Assembly: GCF_001641265.1 (NCBI RefSeq)
Contig: NW_020167543.1
Location: forward strand, 335,501-399,500
Direction: 5' to 3'
Source of the DNA: Pseudogymnoascus destructans
Lineage: Eukaryota; Ascomycota; Leotiomycetes; Thelebolales; Thelebolaceae
DNA: 64,000 nucleotides
In this document: in pieces, positions 44,173-54,897 of the stretch
Position numbering within the stretch: position 1 is the first letter of the stretch
Layout: each line of letters opens with the position of its first letter
Notes under the pieces: generated by a model
What the model was told of the DNA's origin: nothing
Databases searched by the model: none
Seen by the model: only the letters and a program-made list of their open reading frames with translations
Position numbers and translations under genes: made by a program

Positions 44173-45148
44173 AATTAATCGTTAGGACTGCCTGTTTGCT
44201 TCGCTCATAGTCAGAGTAAGCGAGTGTCCCCTAGTAAGCAAGTGTCCCCTCTCAGGGCAAAATAAGTAGGTATCTTCACATAGAAAATTATATAGAAAGG
44301 TACTTCTTCTCATTTGTTCTACAACGTGAAAACTACACTCTCCTCATCACTTTCATCAGAACCATCATCTCCTACCATATCTACTACCTCTATTTGCCCA
44401 ACTACCCCTTCTGCTTCTACCGTTGCTTGTGCCTTTGGGAGTCAAGAGCTCAATTGGTATAAACTCTTTTACTCTAAGAAGCTGTGCAACCTCCTTCTTT
44501 TGCTCTCGCTCTCTCTTCTGTCCTTTAATCCCAGCTTGATGTAAAGTCTTCTTTGCTTATGATGCTTCTTCTGCTTTGCTATTTTAGCAACTTGCTCCTC
44601 TTGCTTGTTAACCTCCTTTTGTGCCTTTTGATGAATCCTAGCATATGCATGAGCTGTAGTTAAAGCACCCCTAAATTGAAGTTTACGACCTTGAACTTGT
44701 CCTTATAGCATAGAATAATCAAATTCTCATATTTGAGCATCTGCTAATACTCCCTCTATCTCTTGCAATGAAGTATGAAATTGCTGTTTTAACGGGCTAC
44801 AATGGAGTAAACATACCTTTTCATACTTGAAGTTGAAGAATCCATTGTGAAATTGATAGGAGCTTGTTCGATCTACTATAATGAATTGTGCTTTTCCGAG
44901 TAATTGATCGTCGTAAGGTATTAGGATGCACTTTGAAGATCATAGCTGTAACTGAAGTTGTTTCATTTGGGTTTTGAAGGAGTCATTCTTTTGCCTCACG
45001 TAGAGCAGCTTTCTAATTAGACATTATTCGTAGTGGAGTGGTGGGTGGTAGGTGGTTGGTGGTTGGTATGTGGTGAATTTTGAGAGGGGAGGCTCGCTTC
45101 CTCCGACTGTGAGCGAAGCGAACAGGCGGTCCCGACGATTGCTGTATG
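44173..45148 (-). mobile_element. internally deleted P5 pogo-like element
   Basis: The two ends are inverted repeats of at least 35 bp with mismatches (GCCTGTTTGCTTCGCTCA at about 44190 against GCCTGTTCGCTTCGCTCA reading inward from the right end). The iterated unit AAGYRAGTGTCCCC follows. The transposase C-terminus (minus, 44320-44850) is joined almost directly to its HTH start (ALREAKE, FKVHPNTLRRSI-like; start about 45024), so the DDE core has been lost. Its left half matches the relic at 15070. Confidence 0.7.
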
Positions 45149-47261
45149 TCGTATAGCAACGGAACGAAATGACGCTCAGTAGACGACCTTAGACGTAGGC
45201 TCACTCTAATGCTGTACAGTCATCGATCTCAGTATAATTCCTAGCCTCTAATAATTGCCAGTTTTCTTTAGTGTCGGCTCCCCATTCGTGCTTCACCGTT
45301 CAAGGCATCTCGGCAACGTCACCTCCAAATCCGTCTTCCGCACAGGCTTCGACATATAATTAACGGCGTTGCCGAAGGTGAATGCTAGAGACGGCAGAGG
45401 AGGGCTGGCGGGATGGATTGCGATGGTGGTTAGAGAGGATGTTGCTGGTCTGGTCGGCACACAAGCGAGTGACGCGTGGCTCCCGTACTGGTCTTCTGGT
45501 TACCGTATAAGCGCACTCCACCGACCGATACCGCATGCAGGTAGTCGGTCGGGCTGAATGCAAGGGTTAGGTAATCACCGATCACCCCACTTTTTACACT
45601 AAGCGTGCCTTGGCAATTCACCTTCGCCACAATCCTTTAAATGAGCTGGTCGATAAGCTCTTATGGGTGTGGGTGGTATGCCGTTTAAGCGAGCCTTGGC
45701 AATTCATCTTGAGTTTATCCTAGCGTTCCCCCTGACCTGTAACTTATCCTCGCACGCATGTCGCCGAACCAGCGTCGGAACACCTAATATTCCTCCCAGT
45801 TACCCCTGTTTCTACCCTTATAAACACAGCTAGTGTTTGTTAAACCCCTGATTTGGACGAGTCAGGGTGACGTGCAAGTCAGGAGTTTTCAATACCCCAA
45901 CGCAACTGTCTCCTTCTGGTCTGGCGTGCTGCCATCATGTAAAAACTTCCGGCCAATGGCAATCACCACGGCCCCCCACACGCTGATGTTGAACTTTAGC
46001 CCTATCCACTCGACAGACCCACGTTGGATAACCTCCCCGACGTTCATGCTTGCCGGGGTCGTCTCAACCTCCCGTCCTCGCCTGACGCTTGGCTCTTGTG
46101 GTCGGAACCACTCCCGGGCTGGCCTCTGGGCTTCTTGTCGTCCATGCTATCCTCGTCTTCTATTAGGCCCGTCCCCCATACAAACGTTTTTAAAATCAAT
46201 GGAATTGGTTGTCCATTATCTCGATACACTCCCAAAATGGCCGAATCAACCACAAATAATACACCAACCATTCCCTAAACCGAGGCCGTCCAGAACGCTG
46301 AAAACTGCGCCCTAGTATACTCTGTTAAATAGAAGCCTAGCTCATTCGGGACAAATTTCGTTGTCTCATCTTATGGATGACGGGCGTCGTCCCGACTCTG
46401 TTTTATTCACAGGGGATATAAGGACTGTAGTAGCGCATGCCGGAAGACAGACCATAGGCGGAAGGTGTAATACTGTGGCTGCCTTCTCGCGTAGAACATA
46501 GCCTATAAGCTTCCAGTGCCTGACCAGGTGCCCAGGGGACGACTTACGTTTTGAGTTTGTATGGAAAAAGCACAGACCCGTACGGGAACTTACGGCGCCA
46601 TACCCTACATACTGGGTACTCTCATAGTATACAGCAGATCGGTTAGAAATCGACCCATCCACAAAACTCCCGAGTGCTGCAGTAGTGGCCATCAAAGGAT
46701 TGCTGCCCATGCTGATCAACCTTGTTCTAACACCCTGCTGGATCGCAGTGGGTCTTAAACAGTGGGAGTCCCTGATTGCGTGCCGTAGTAGTGACCATCA
46801 AAGAATTTCTGCCCGTGCTGATCAACCTTGTTTAACACCCTGCTGGATCTTAGTGGGCCTTAGACTCTGGGAATTGGCTTGGGCTGCCACTGCTTCTATC
46901 AAAATGTTGGATCAGGAGCAGTATAAATGACTGATAATGATACGATCGACGACAAACCCACAACAAGGGCCACAGAAAAGGGCCAGAAAGTGCTGGAAGT
47001 ATCCAAACCATCCACGTTATTCGTTATAAGGTTCTCATTTGTGAAACATTTTTTCTTTCTAGCTGCCTTGTTTTATCATTCGTATCTAAAGACAGAACCA
47101 TCATATGGTGGGAAAATAAATAGGTAGACATATATAGAGGTACTGCATCGGAATGTTCTAAATATTTTAGAATACTATTTATGAAATAACTCTACTATAT
47201 CTGGTGGTCGTTGTCAATACCGCGGGCATAATACGCAGGCCATACGCCGGAAATTACCACT
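45149..47261. other. region with unrecognised decayed open frames
   Basis: No gene can be supported. Two minus-strand frames (46044-46271 and 46366-46719) look coding-like but lack a start, an end and a known domain; they may be a decayed gene. An imperfect tandem duplication of about 104 bp lies at 46680-46883. The last 300 bp should contain the promoter of the MFS gene. Confidence 0.45.
46680..46883. repeat. imperfect tandem duplication, about 104-bp unit
   Basis: Two copies of a segment containing CTGATCAACCTTGTT and ACACCCTGCTGGATC, about 80% alike by eye. Confidence 0.75.
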
Positions 47262-49313
47262 ATGCCGGCCGATACAGGAGACAAAAGATCTGTATCTCAG
47301 CACCCCATCGCAGCAGAACCTCCATCACCTGTATCTTCCATACGCCTTCACTGCAACCTGTCGACAGATACCTCTCGGAGCACAAGCAGTAACAACCTAT
47401 CACACTGCTCAACGCTTAGTAACAACTTTAATGCTCAAACCATCGAATCCTTTCCTGACATTTCCAACCTGCAAAGCTCAAAGGGGACTTGCATCAATCT
47501 CATACCTCGATGCCTGAATGGGAATGAGACTCCTCTATATCTTGACTCAGGGGTAACAACTCCGGTATGCAATCCGATATGTAGTGGCAAGAATAGCATC
47601 GGAAGCCTAGGACAGCAAATACAGGAGGAACTACACGCCGAACCACCATACCATGTCTTCTCACACAAGAAGAAGAAGATGCTTATGTATCTTGCCGCCA
47701 GTGCTGGCATGTTTTCATCGCTTTCTGCCAACATATACTTCCCTGCCCTGGGTCAGATATCAAGAGTATGTCCAAACCTATGCCAATACTCTTTAATGCA
47801 CAAGTGCTGACATACACTGGATAGGATATTAAAGTCGGTCTGCCATTACTAAGTCTTACCATTACTGTGTATATGGTTGCGCAAGCCTTTGCACCATCCT
47901 TTTGGGGACCGCTATCAGATACCCGAGGAAGGCGAATTACATTTATTGGTGAGTAGGATACCGGCAAGCCATAAGGGGCTTTATTAATTTAAACCAGGCA
48001 CATTTGGTGTATATATTTTCGCCAACCTAGGCCTTGCTCTCAGTACTGGCTTTGTGCCCCTCATGGTGCTTCGTGCTATGCAAGCAACTGGCAGTTCTGC
48101 CACTATATCAATTGGTAGCAGGGTTATCCTCTCCTGTTTCGTGATATGTACTGACATCGATAGGCCAGGGACTAATTGCCGACATTGCCACCCCCAAGGA
48201 ACGCGGATCATTTACAGGAACCAACCAAGGGAGTGAGTAACCCTTTATGATCTAGCCTAATCTGTGCTAACTAAAACAGTCCGTATGTTTGGGCAGGCAA
48301 TCGGTCCAGTATTGGGAGGTATTATTGCGCAGTACCTTGGGTACCACGCCATCTTCTGGGTCCTCTTCGGAGGGGGGCTCTTCGCAGTTAGTATTCTCGC
48401 TGTCTTCTTGCCCGAGACCCTCCGGTCCATCGCCGGCAATGGCACCTCTTGCTTAAAGGGCATCCATCGACCTATATACTATACGTTCACACAGTCGGAG
48501 GAGCATCTCATTGAGCGAGAACTTCCCCCGAAGAAGAAATTGACGCTGTCGATGACCTTCGGGCCCTTCAAGCTCCTCCTCGAAAAGGACATGTTGAGCG
48601 TTATTGTATTTGGCGCCATGGTCTATACGGTGTGGAGCATGGTAACCTCAAGCACCACCGCGCTCTTCCAAGACCGCTTCAACCTCTCAGACTTGCAGGT
48701 TGGCCTAGTCTTCCTCCCCAACGGAATCGCATCCATACTGGGATCCTATCTTACTGGAAAACTTTCTAAGCACGATTGGGCTGTGATGGAAGCGCAATAC
48801 CGAGAGACCAAGAACATCCCTGATGATCAGCCCCTCAATAAGAAGGAGCTCGTCGACTTTCCTTTCGCCCAAGCACGCATGCGTTCTATTTGGTGGATGA
48901 TATTAATATTCATTGTTTCCACCGCGCTTTACGGCTTCTCGCTCAACTTAAACCTCATGGCGGTCTCCCTCATACTTCAGTTCATGATCTCGTACACCGC
49001 GAACTCCATCTTTGCCCTAAACTCTACACTTGTTGTTGACCTTTTTCCCCACGTCTCAGCTAGCGCCACCGCAGTCAATAACCTCGTGCGCTGTCTCATG
49101 GGCGCAGGCGGCGTTGCCGTCGTGCAACTCATGATAGACGCAATCGCCTCTGGTCCGACTTTTGCCATCTGGTCTGGCGTTACTGCTGCGCTAACGCCCC
49201 TTCTTGTCCTCCAGTGGCGGAATGGCCAGCGGTGGCAAATAGAGCGCAAAGACCGCGTTGCTGCTCACAAGGCACTCAAGAGAACAGCGGATGTGGAGAA
49301 GACTGTGATTTAG
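47262..49313 (+). CDS. MFS drug/H+ antiporter, DHA1-type
   Basis: CDS join(47262..47765, 47825..47948, 47998..48114, 48164..48232, 48280..49313), 615 residues, membrane protein expected to export small molecules with proton antiport. There is a long cytoplasmic Ser/Thr-rich N-terminus (about 140 residues, ending in a KKKK stretch). Transmembrane segments follow, with the MFS motif A variant GPLSDTRGRR between TM2 and TM3 and GIRMFGQAIGPVLGG (DHA1 motif C region) in TM5. A central loop follows, then six C-terminal segments (FGAMVYTVWSMVTSSTTALF, PNGIASILGSYLTG). The introns are 47-59 nt; those at 47949 and 48233 have strong GTGAGT donors. The intron at 48115..48163 uses a weak GTAGCA donor, chosen because it alone keeps SIGQGLIADIATPKERG in register. 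The frame is intact. Confidence 0.85.
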
Positions 49314-51125
49314 GAGATTGAGGAGCCCAGTTCATATAAAAATATATGTCTCCATTCGTTTGGTGCATATTTGCATAGACATTCGATATTTTCTTGCGTT
49401 ATCTCATATCTCGGTTTGCATGGCGGGCTAGACCTACAACGTTTTAGATTCGGTTTTGGAAAGAAAAGTTTGGTTTACATTAACAGAGATATCCTGTTAC
49501 TTATGACTTTACGTTGATGATTAAGGATATAGCCAGGAACAATCCTAGTGTTATTATACCTTTGACTCCCTCGCGTCGTCTAGAGCCAACCATACCTATC
49601 TTAAAATGATTGTACCTGCTGCACGTGCACGAGCAAGACCCTGATATTTGTTCCGTAGCGCAGTGCCCATGGCAACATCCCATAGCCCTATGAAGCCGAG
49701 GCAAGCTAATCGCTGGCAAATGAGAACTCCGTAACCATGTTGGAATGGCTAGAGACCGATTCGTTGTTTTAGTATTCAAGTGCACGAGAAAGAGGGCACA
49801 GCCGAATGCAGGGAGATTCTCGTCCAAGAAGAATGAGAGGCACATTATTTCGCTTATTCAGCTTCGTAATTCATACTGTAGATAGGATGGCTAGGGAAGA
49901 GGGGTAGGCAGAGACTTGGGTTATTAGGTACTATAAGGGCAGGGGCAATAGGGGCGCTTAGAGTGAGCATTCGCCATAGTAACACTGTACAGCATAAGGG
50001 GCGTGTTAGAACTACGTTCCTAGAAGTCACAGTGTAGTCTGTATACCGCTAGGCGGTATATATATGGCTTTGCACCCGTAGTTTACTCAATTAAGTCGTC
50101 AAACTCCAAATTTGTGCTCAACACACGGGACTAGAACAGTTTTCACAGGACTACTTGAACATTTTTCACATGGTTTAGATAGATTGGCAATTACTATAAT
50201 TATTACTATATGTCTGTATTACGCCACGACTCTAGAATTTCTTGACCAGACCGTGACTTGTTACGGACTTGACTTAATTCGGTTGTCTCCGTTGTCCCCT
50301 GAGAAAGGGCTTATCAGGTTTTGTTTACGGCTGCGAAGGGGAGGGATGGGATCCCGATGTGGGTTTCCGAGAGGAAGGGGTGAGTGCTGAGGGTCATCTC
50401 ATGAGCTGATTTGTCTGTTATTGCTCGATTCCGCGTTAGTGAACAGTCAAGACATGTTCTTAAGAATGTTATGGAACACTAGGCAGGAGGAAGCATGGAA
50501 AAGCGGGGTATAAAACGCCCGCTTCGTGCTTCCACAGTGATATCTGCCGAGAGGGGACGTGCGGGATGTAGCTGTGCCAAACCTGATCTCCATATTAGGA
50601 GTCATAAGCCATGTAATCTCGGCCGGCTTGGCGTCTGATCAGAGGATACGACGCTTACCCCCACCTGCCTCTCTCGACAAATGTGGCCGAATTTAAAAAC
50701 GATATCTTATCAGATCCCTAGTGAGCACGTTGTGGCTACCAAGGAGCTAAGGGTACGGCAAATCTTATCAGATGCTTAGATAATGATCATTATTGGTTGC
50801 CAAGCACCTAAAAGCGGGGTTAATCTTACCAGATGAATTTTATGGGTTTTAACGGTGTCGGCATTTCTCACTTCCCACATTCATGACATAAATCAATGGG
50901 GGGATCCATTTCGAAGGTAGATAAAACATAGATTTGACATAATTGCCGAAGAATAGACCAGAAAATTTAGATCCAAACGTTCCGATATCGTCCGTCTTTC
51001 CTAGGGAGTATGTATTTAGATCTGATTAGATCTTCTCGTATTGATCTTCATTACCTACCCCTCCATCTCTGCTTCACCTAACCCTCCATTCCCGCTCCAT
51101 TGGGTATCTATTCGGCCTTAACATC
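49314..51125. other. intergenic region upstream of the MFSD1-like gene
   Basis: 1.8 kb without a supportable gene. A minus-strand frame at 49501-49845 (114 codons) has no recognisable features. A GC-rich imperfect hairpin lies at about 50490-50535. GATA-type sites are listed separately. Confidence 0.5.
50706..50833. promoter_or_regulatory. three phased GATA-type sites
   Basis: CTTATCAGAT occurs at 50706-50715 and 50764-50773 and a variant CTTACCAGAT at 50824-50833, spaced 58 and 60 bp inside a degenerate tandem repeat of about 59 bp. The first two read ATCTGATAA on the other strand, the form bound by fungal GATA factors (ATCWGATAA is the published SreA-type consensus). They lie 293-420 bp upstream of the transporter start. 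Confidence 0.5.
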
Positions 51126-52901
51126 ATGGTGAAGCTAATACCCGCGGATGCGGCCACGGTAGATCAAACACCCGGAACTCCGGACACGAAGGAAGTTGTC
51201 TCACTCACTGATGTGGAGAGTCCACGCCCAGCGTCTACCCGTGATCAAGTGCCATTCAGTTTTAAGATTATATCAGTTGCTCTCGTGGCTGGAATTGGAT
51301 TTGGATCAAGCTGGAGCAGTGGGGTGACAGGAGCCATAAAGTCAACATTAAAAAATACGTACAACACCCCGCAAAACAAATGGCCGCCTTAACTGACTTT
51401 TCCCACAGGAACTCAAAATCAACAACACTCAATTCGCACTTCTGGAATCGAGTGAGGATTTCATAAAAGTACTTCTCATTCTCGTATCCGGAATGATTAC
51501 TGATAGGATTGGTGGCGCAAGCGCAATCCTATACGGCAACGTTATCTACACTATCGGATCGATATTTGTTGCGGCAGCAACTACTGTCCGGAACTATAGG
51601 CTCATGATATTTGGAAGAGTGGTTCTTGCATTTGGTGATGTGGCCACCCAGACTGCACAGTACAAGATCTTTTCCAGCTGGTTCCCTCCGAACAATGGAT
51701 TTGCTAGTACGCTCGGATTTGAATTGGCTATTGGGAAGATTGGCGGGTTTGTTGGGAAGTCAACTGCGAACATCATCTCAGAGGTATATACACTAAGCAT
51801 GCCAAGCAAATCATTCGATTTTACTAATTCAAACCAGAATCTTGGTGATTTCTCATGGGTTTTTTGGATTTCTTTATTCATGAACATCTTTACGAATCTT
51901 ATAACCTTGGCATTCTTCTTCTTCACGAAATACGCCAACAAACGCTTCACTAATATCAGAGACCCATCCACCGGCGAAGAACTGACAGAGAAGAACAAGA
52001 AGTTTGAAGTCAAGAAAGTACTAGAGCTGCCATGGGTTTACTGGTCTGTTCTCGCATTCTCGCTGTTGGAGACGAGTACAGCGCTTGTTTTCACGCAGAA
52101 TGCCACTGAGCTCGCAGAACATCGGTTCAATACCGACAGCATTACTGCAGGATGGTACACCTCCGTCTTACAATATGCGGGGTTCTTCGTCGTGCCTCTA
52201 ATCGGGATATTTATTGATCTTTTTGGAAACCGAATCTCGCTCAGTAAGTTTTATTGACGATAGTTCGTTAAGTGGCAATTTGCTGACCCTCATTTCTCAG
52301 TGGCGTTCTGTGGGATCGGAGTCTTCATTTCTATGGCTCTGGTAAATTGGGCAAACTCCACAAAGGGGACAGCAGCAGCCTTCGGAATCTACGCATTTGC
52401 TTATTCGTTCGGCCCTACTGTGATCATCGACAGCATCCGAACCTCAATGTGGCACCAGGAGGTGTTTGGATCAGCGTACTCCATGAAAATAATGATGAAT
52501 AATTCGTAAGTCTCCCCTCTCTTTCCCTCAAGTCATGCTAACGAAACAACAGGATGAACATCATCATCAACCTTATCACCGGCCGTATCCAAGACGCAGA
52601 TAACGACAGTTACGACCGAGTCGTCATCGTCTATGTGGCTCTTGCGGCGGGTTCGGTAGTTGTCTCGATCGGCTTGATTGTTCTGTCTTCGATATCTATT
52701 GATCTAAGACGTCTGCAATGGACCCGGAAGCAGAGACTGAGGAACGGACATTTGATTGTTGAAAGAAAGGAGAGGTTTCTCGGGGAAAATGGGGCGAAGA
52801 ACAGGAAAATCAGTTTGTGTTGTTTTGGAGCGCTGTGCGCTCTGTCGGTTGGGAGTTGGGTTGCTTATATTTGGGGCGCGGCGACTGGTAATAATTATTA
52901 A
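51126..52901 (+). CDS. MFS transporter, MFSD1-like; first splice junction out of frame
   Basis: Exons: about 51126..51356, 51409..52243, 52301..52505, 52553..52901; about 539 residues if joined as homology demands. Exon 1 ends with TM1 and GVTGAIKSTLKN. Exon 2 continues ELKINNTQFALLESSEDF, MITDRIGGASAILYGN, and GRVVLAFGDVATQTAQYK. The rest contributes the C-terminal six helices (MAFCGIGVFISMALVNW). Introns 2 (GTAAGT, 57 nt) and 3 (GTAAGT, 47 nt) are canonical and in phase. For intron 1 the acceptor at 51407-51408 (phase 0) is clear, with a CTGAC branch site, but the only nearby donor GTACAA at 51359 is phase 2, so normal splicing shifts the frame. The gene is therefore damaged, spliced unusually, or affected by a sequence error. 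The substrate is unknown. Confidence 0.75.
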
Positions 52902-52982
52902 TGACAGGAATAAGAATAGGGGGCGTAGTAGCCGGGTACTGGATGCTCACCATCTTATTTGTTTAGTAAACAAATCGAAAAT

Positions 52983-54755
52983 CTAACCTTTTGTTTCCTT
53001 CATCCTTCGTCGTGAGCACATACGCTTCTTTTCTTCGTCCGTCCACGAATTCCAGATATCATCCCTTCTCTTATTCACCCACTTATAGTAAACGCTCACC
53101 CCAATGTAGATCACAATATTAGCACTACTCAGCGCCACCAGAGCTCTATTACCCCTTCGGTATCTCGGCTTATCATCCTCTCAATACATATTTGTGCCTA
53201 TAATGCCTTGCGCTTGGACAAACATATTATACATCGCGGCACTGACCGTTCTCGATCTAACGGTATTGGAATTCCGCGAGATCCAGCCGCCCTGGACAGC
53301 ATGCATATTGGGATAGGAAAGGAGGAGATTCGTGATTGCCCATATAGTCCACTTACTCGCTGTGGTGCTGTCGATGATGTAGAGGCTGATGAGGAATGGC
53401 AGTGCCCATATCTGCCCAATCACACCTGTGAGAGAAAGCTTTCCGATGTAATCCAAGAGAAGGGTAATTCCGAGCATGGTGATGATGTGACCGACTTGGG
53501 AAGGGATGACAAGGATGGTTTGGAACATGTCAAAGCCGAGGCTGCGAAGGGATGGGGCGAGGTAGTTGTGTGGAGGATCTGAATGGTTGGGTTAGTTTGT
53601 ATTATAGGGTTGTAGTACAGGTAAAATACTTACTCATTGGAAGCTGGAACGTCAATCCTACCAACTACATTGGCCAAAGGTGGTAGTCTGACAATGACTT
53701 ATATAACAGCTTTGGAGTTATTGGCTGGCGGTTGTGCATAGAACCTTTGGAAGGGTCATCGCGTAGAGCTCGGATGACAATTATGGTTTCTTCTCCTGCT
53801 GTGAACCAACCTTTTTTGCCAAGCAACTTGGATGCTGTCTGTGTCGGTGGCATCAAGAAGAATGCGACAACGTCTAGAACACCTGTGAAGATGCCCTCGA
53901 TGAGGAAGAGCCATCTCCATCCGTTTTTGCCGTTGACGCCACGCATATGCAGAATGCCGACAATGAAGGGCGCCAGGATATCAGCAACGGACATAAAATG
54001 CCACCAGATAAAGGCGGATGGGTAGCTCGCGACTGGTGTAGAAGTAAGATAGGCAGAGTATCATCTGGAGGACATAGCTGTTAGTCGGGGTCATATGAAA
54101 TTTCATTGGCGAAAACAAACATCTGGAATGAAACCTCCTTGCAGGATAGCCAGCAGTGCTCTGTAAGTTAGAAAACTGGTTCGACCGGCACGACCATATT
54201 GAGCTACGGCTACGATACTCGAGAGAATCATCTGCATAGGAATCCAACGATCAGGGCCAATCCTTCAATCCATTAGCGCGGTCACCAAGCTGCTGATCGA
54301 AATGAAATATTGACCAGCCAACTGAGAAGGCAGTTCGGCGCAAAGGAAAGACAGTTTGAACGCTGTATTACCCAGATTGTAGTCTAAGGCACGTCAACCG
54401 CATAACTTTTGTCTGGCACAATGGGACGCCAGAGGGAGGTAGCCAACCATTTGTATTCATATGCAACTCCTTCAAGAAATTGTCGGTCAGAGCTTGTGAA
54501 AGATTCGCACGATCCAACTCCAGGGCCATGAACGCAACACAAGCAAAAATCAAAATTTTGATGTCGACTTCTCGAACCACAGCCTACGCACTTCAGCATG
54601 CTTACAACATAGGTAGACAGCTTTCCAAACCCATTCTTCTTTCCAAATCCATCTTGCACTTTCTCAAAACGATGTAAGTTCTCATAGTCATCTCTTGGCT
54701 GGTAGTATTTTTGCAACGGCCGGGTCGTCATAGACAGATGGCTGCGTTGCAATTG
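52983..54755 (-). pseudogene. Dal5/ACS-type MFS transporter pseudogene, main part
   Basis: Minus-strand remnants in order: YYQPRDDYENLHRFE (about 54700), VREVDIKILIFACVAFMALE (54580), ALTDNFLKELHMNTN, RIGPDRWIPMQM (about 54260), FIPD-MILCLSYFYTSRELP, MSVADILAPFIVGIL (53994), PPTQTASKLLGKKGWF, PSQVGHIITMLG (about 53510), and the C-terminal SRNSNTVRSRTVSAAMYNMF. That order is the whole anion:cation symporter family. Lesions: an extra A after the VAK codons, a frameshift before WWHFM (about 54005), UAG after LWPM (53665), and a CGA-to-TGA-like stop after GTNMY (about 53181). Typical introns survive (for example 53579..53633). The original N-terminus lies across the hAT insertion at 59715-59871. 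Confidence 0.85.
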
Positions 54756-54897
54756 ATTGGGGTCAGTGTTGCCAATAGTGTGTCTTGGCAATATATTGGA
54801 ATGAAATTCCCATATTGTATTACAATCATATAACGCTAATAAAGCTTGGCAATATAATATATTGCAGTCATATATTGAAGAAAAACAATATAAATTA

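Noticed and set aside
45833..46315. 160-codon plus-strand frame
   Set aside because: No recognisable domain; the opposite strand looks more coding-like and is itself decayed.
49501..49845. 114-codon minus-strand frame upstream of the MFSD1-like gene
   Set aside because: No homology or motif recognised, unusual Cys/His spacing not matching a known finger; left as intergenic.
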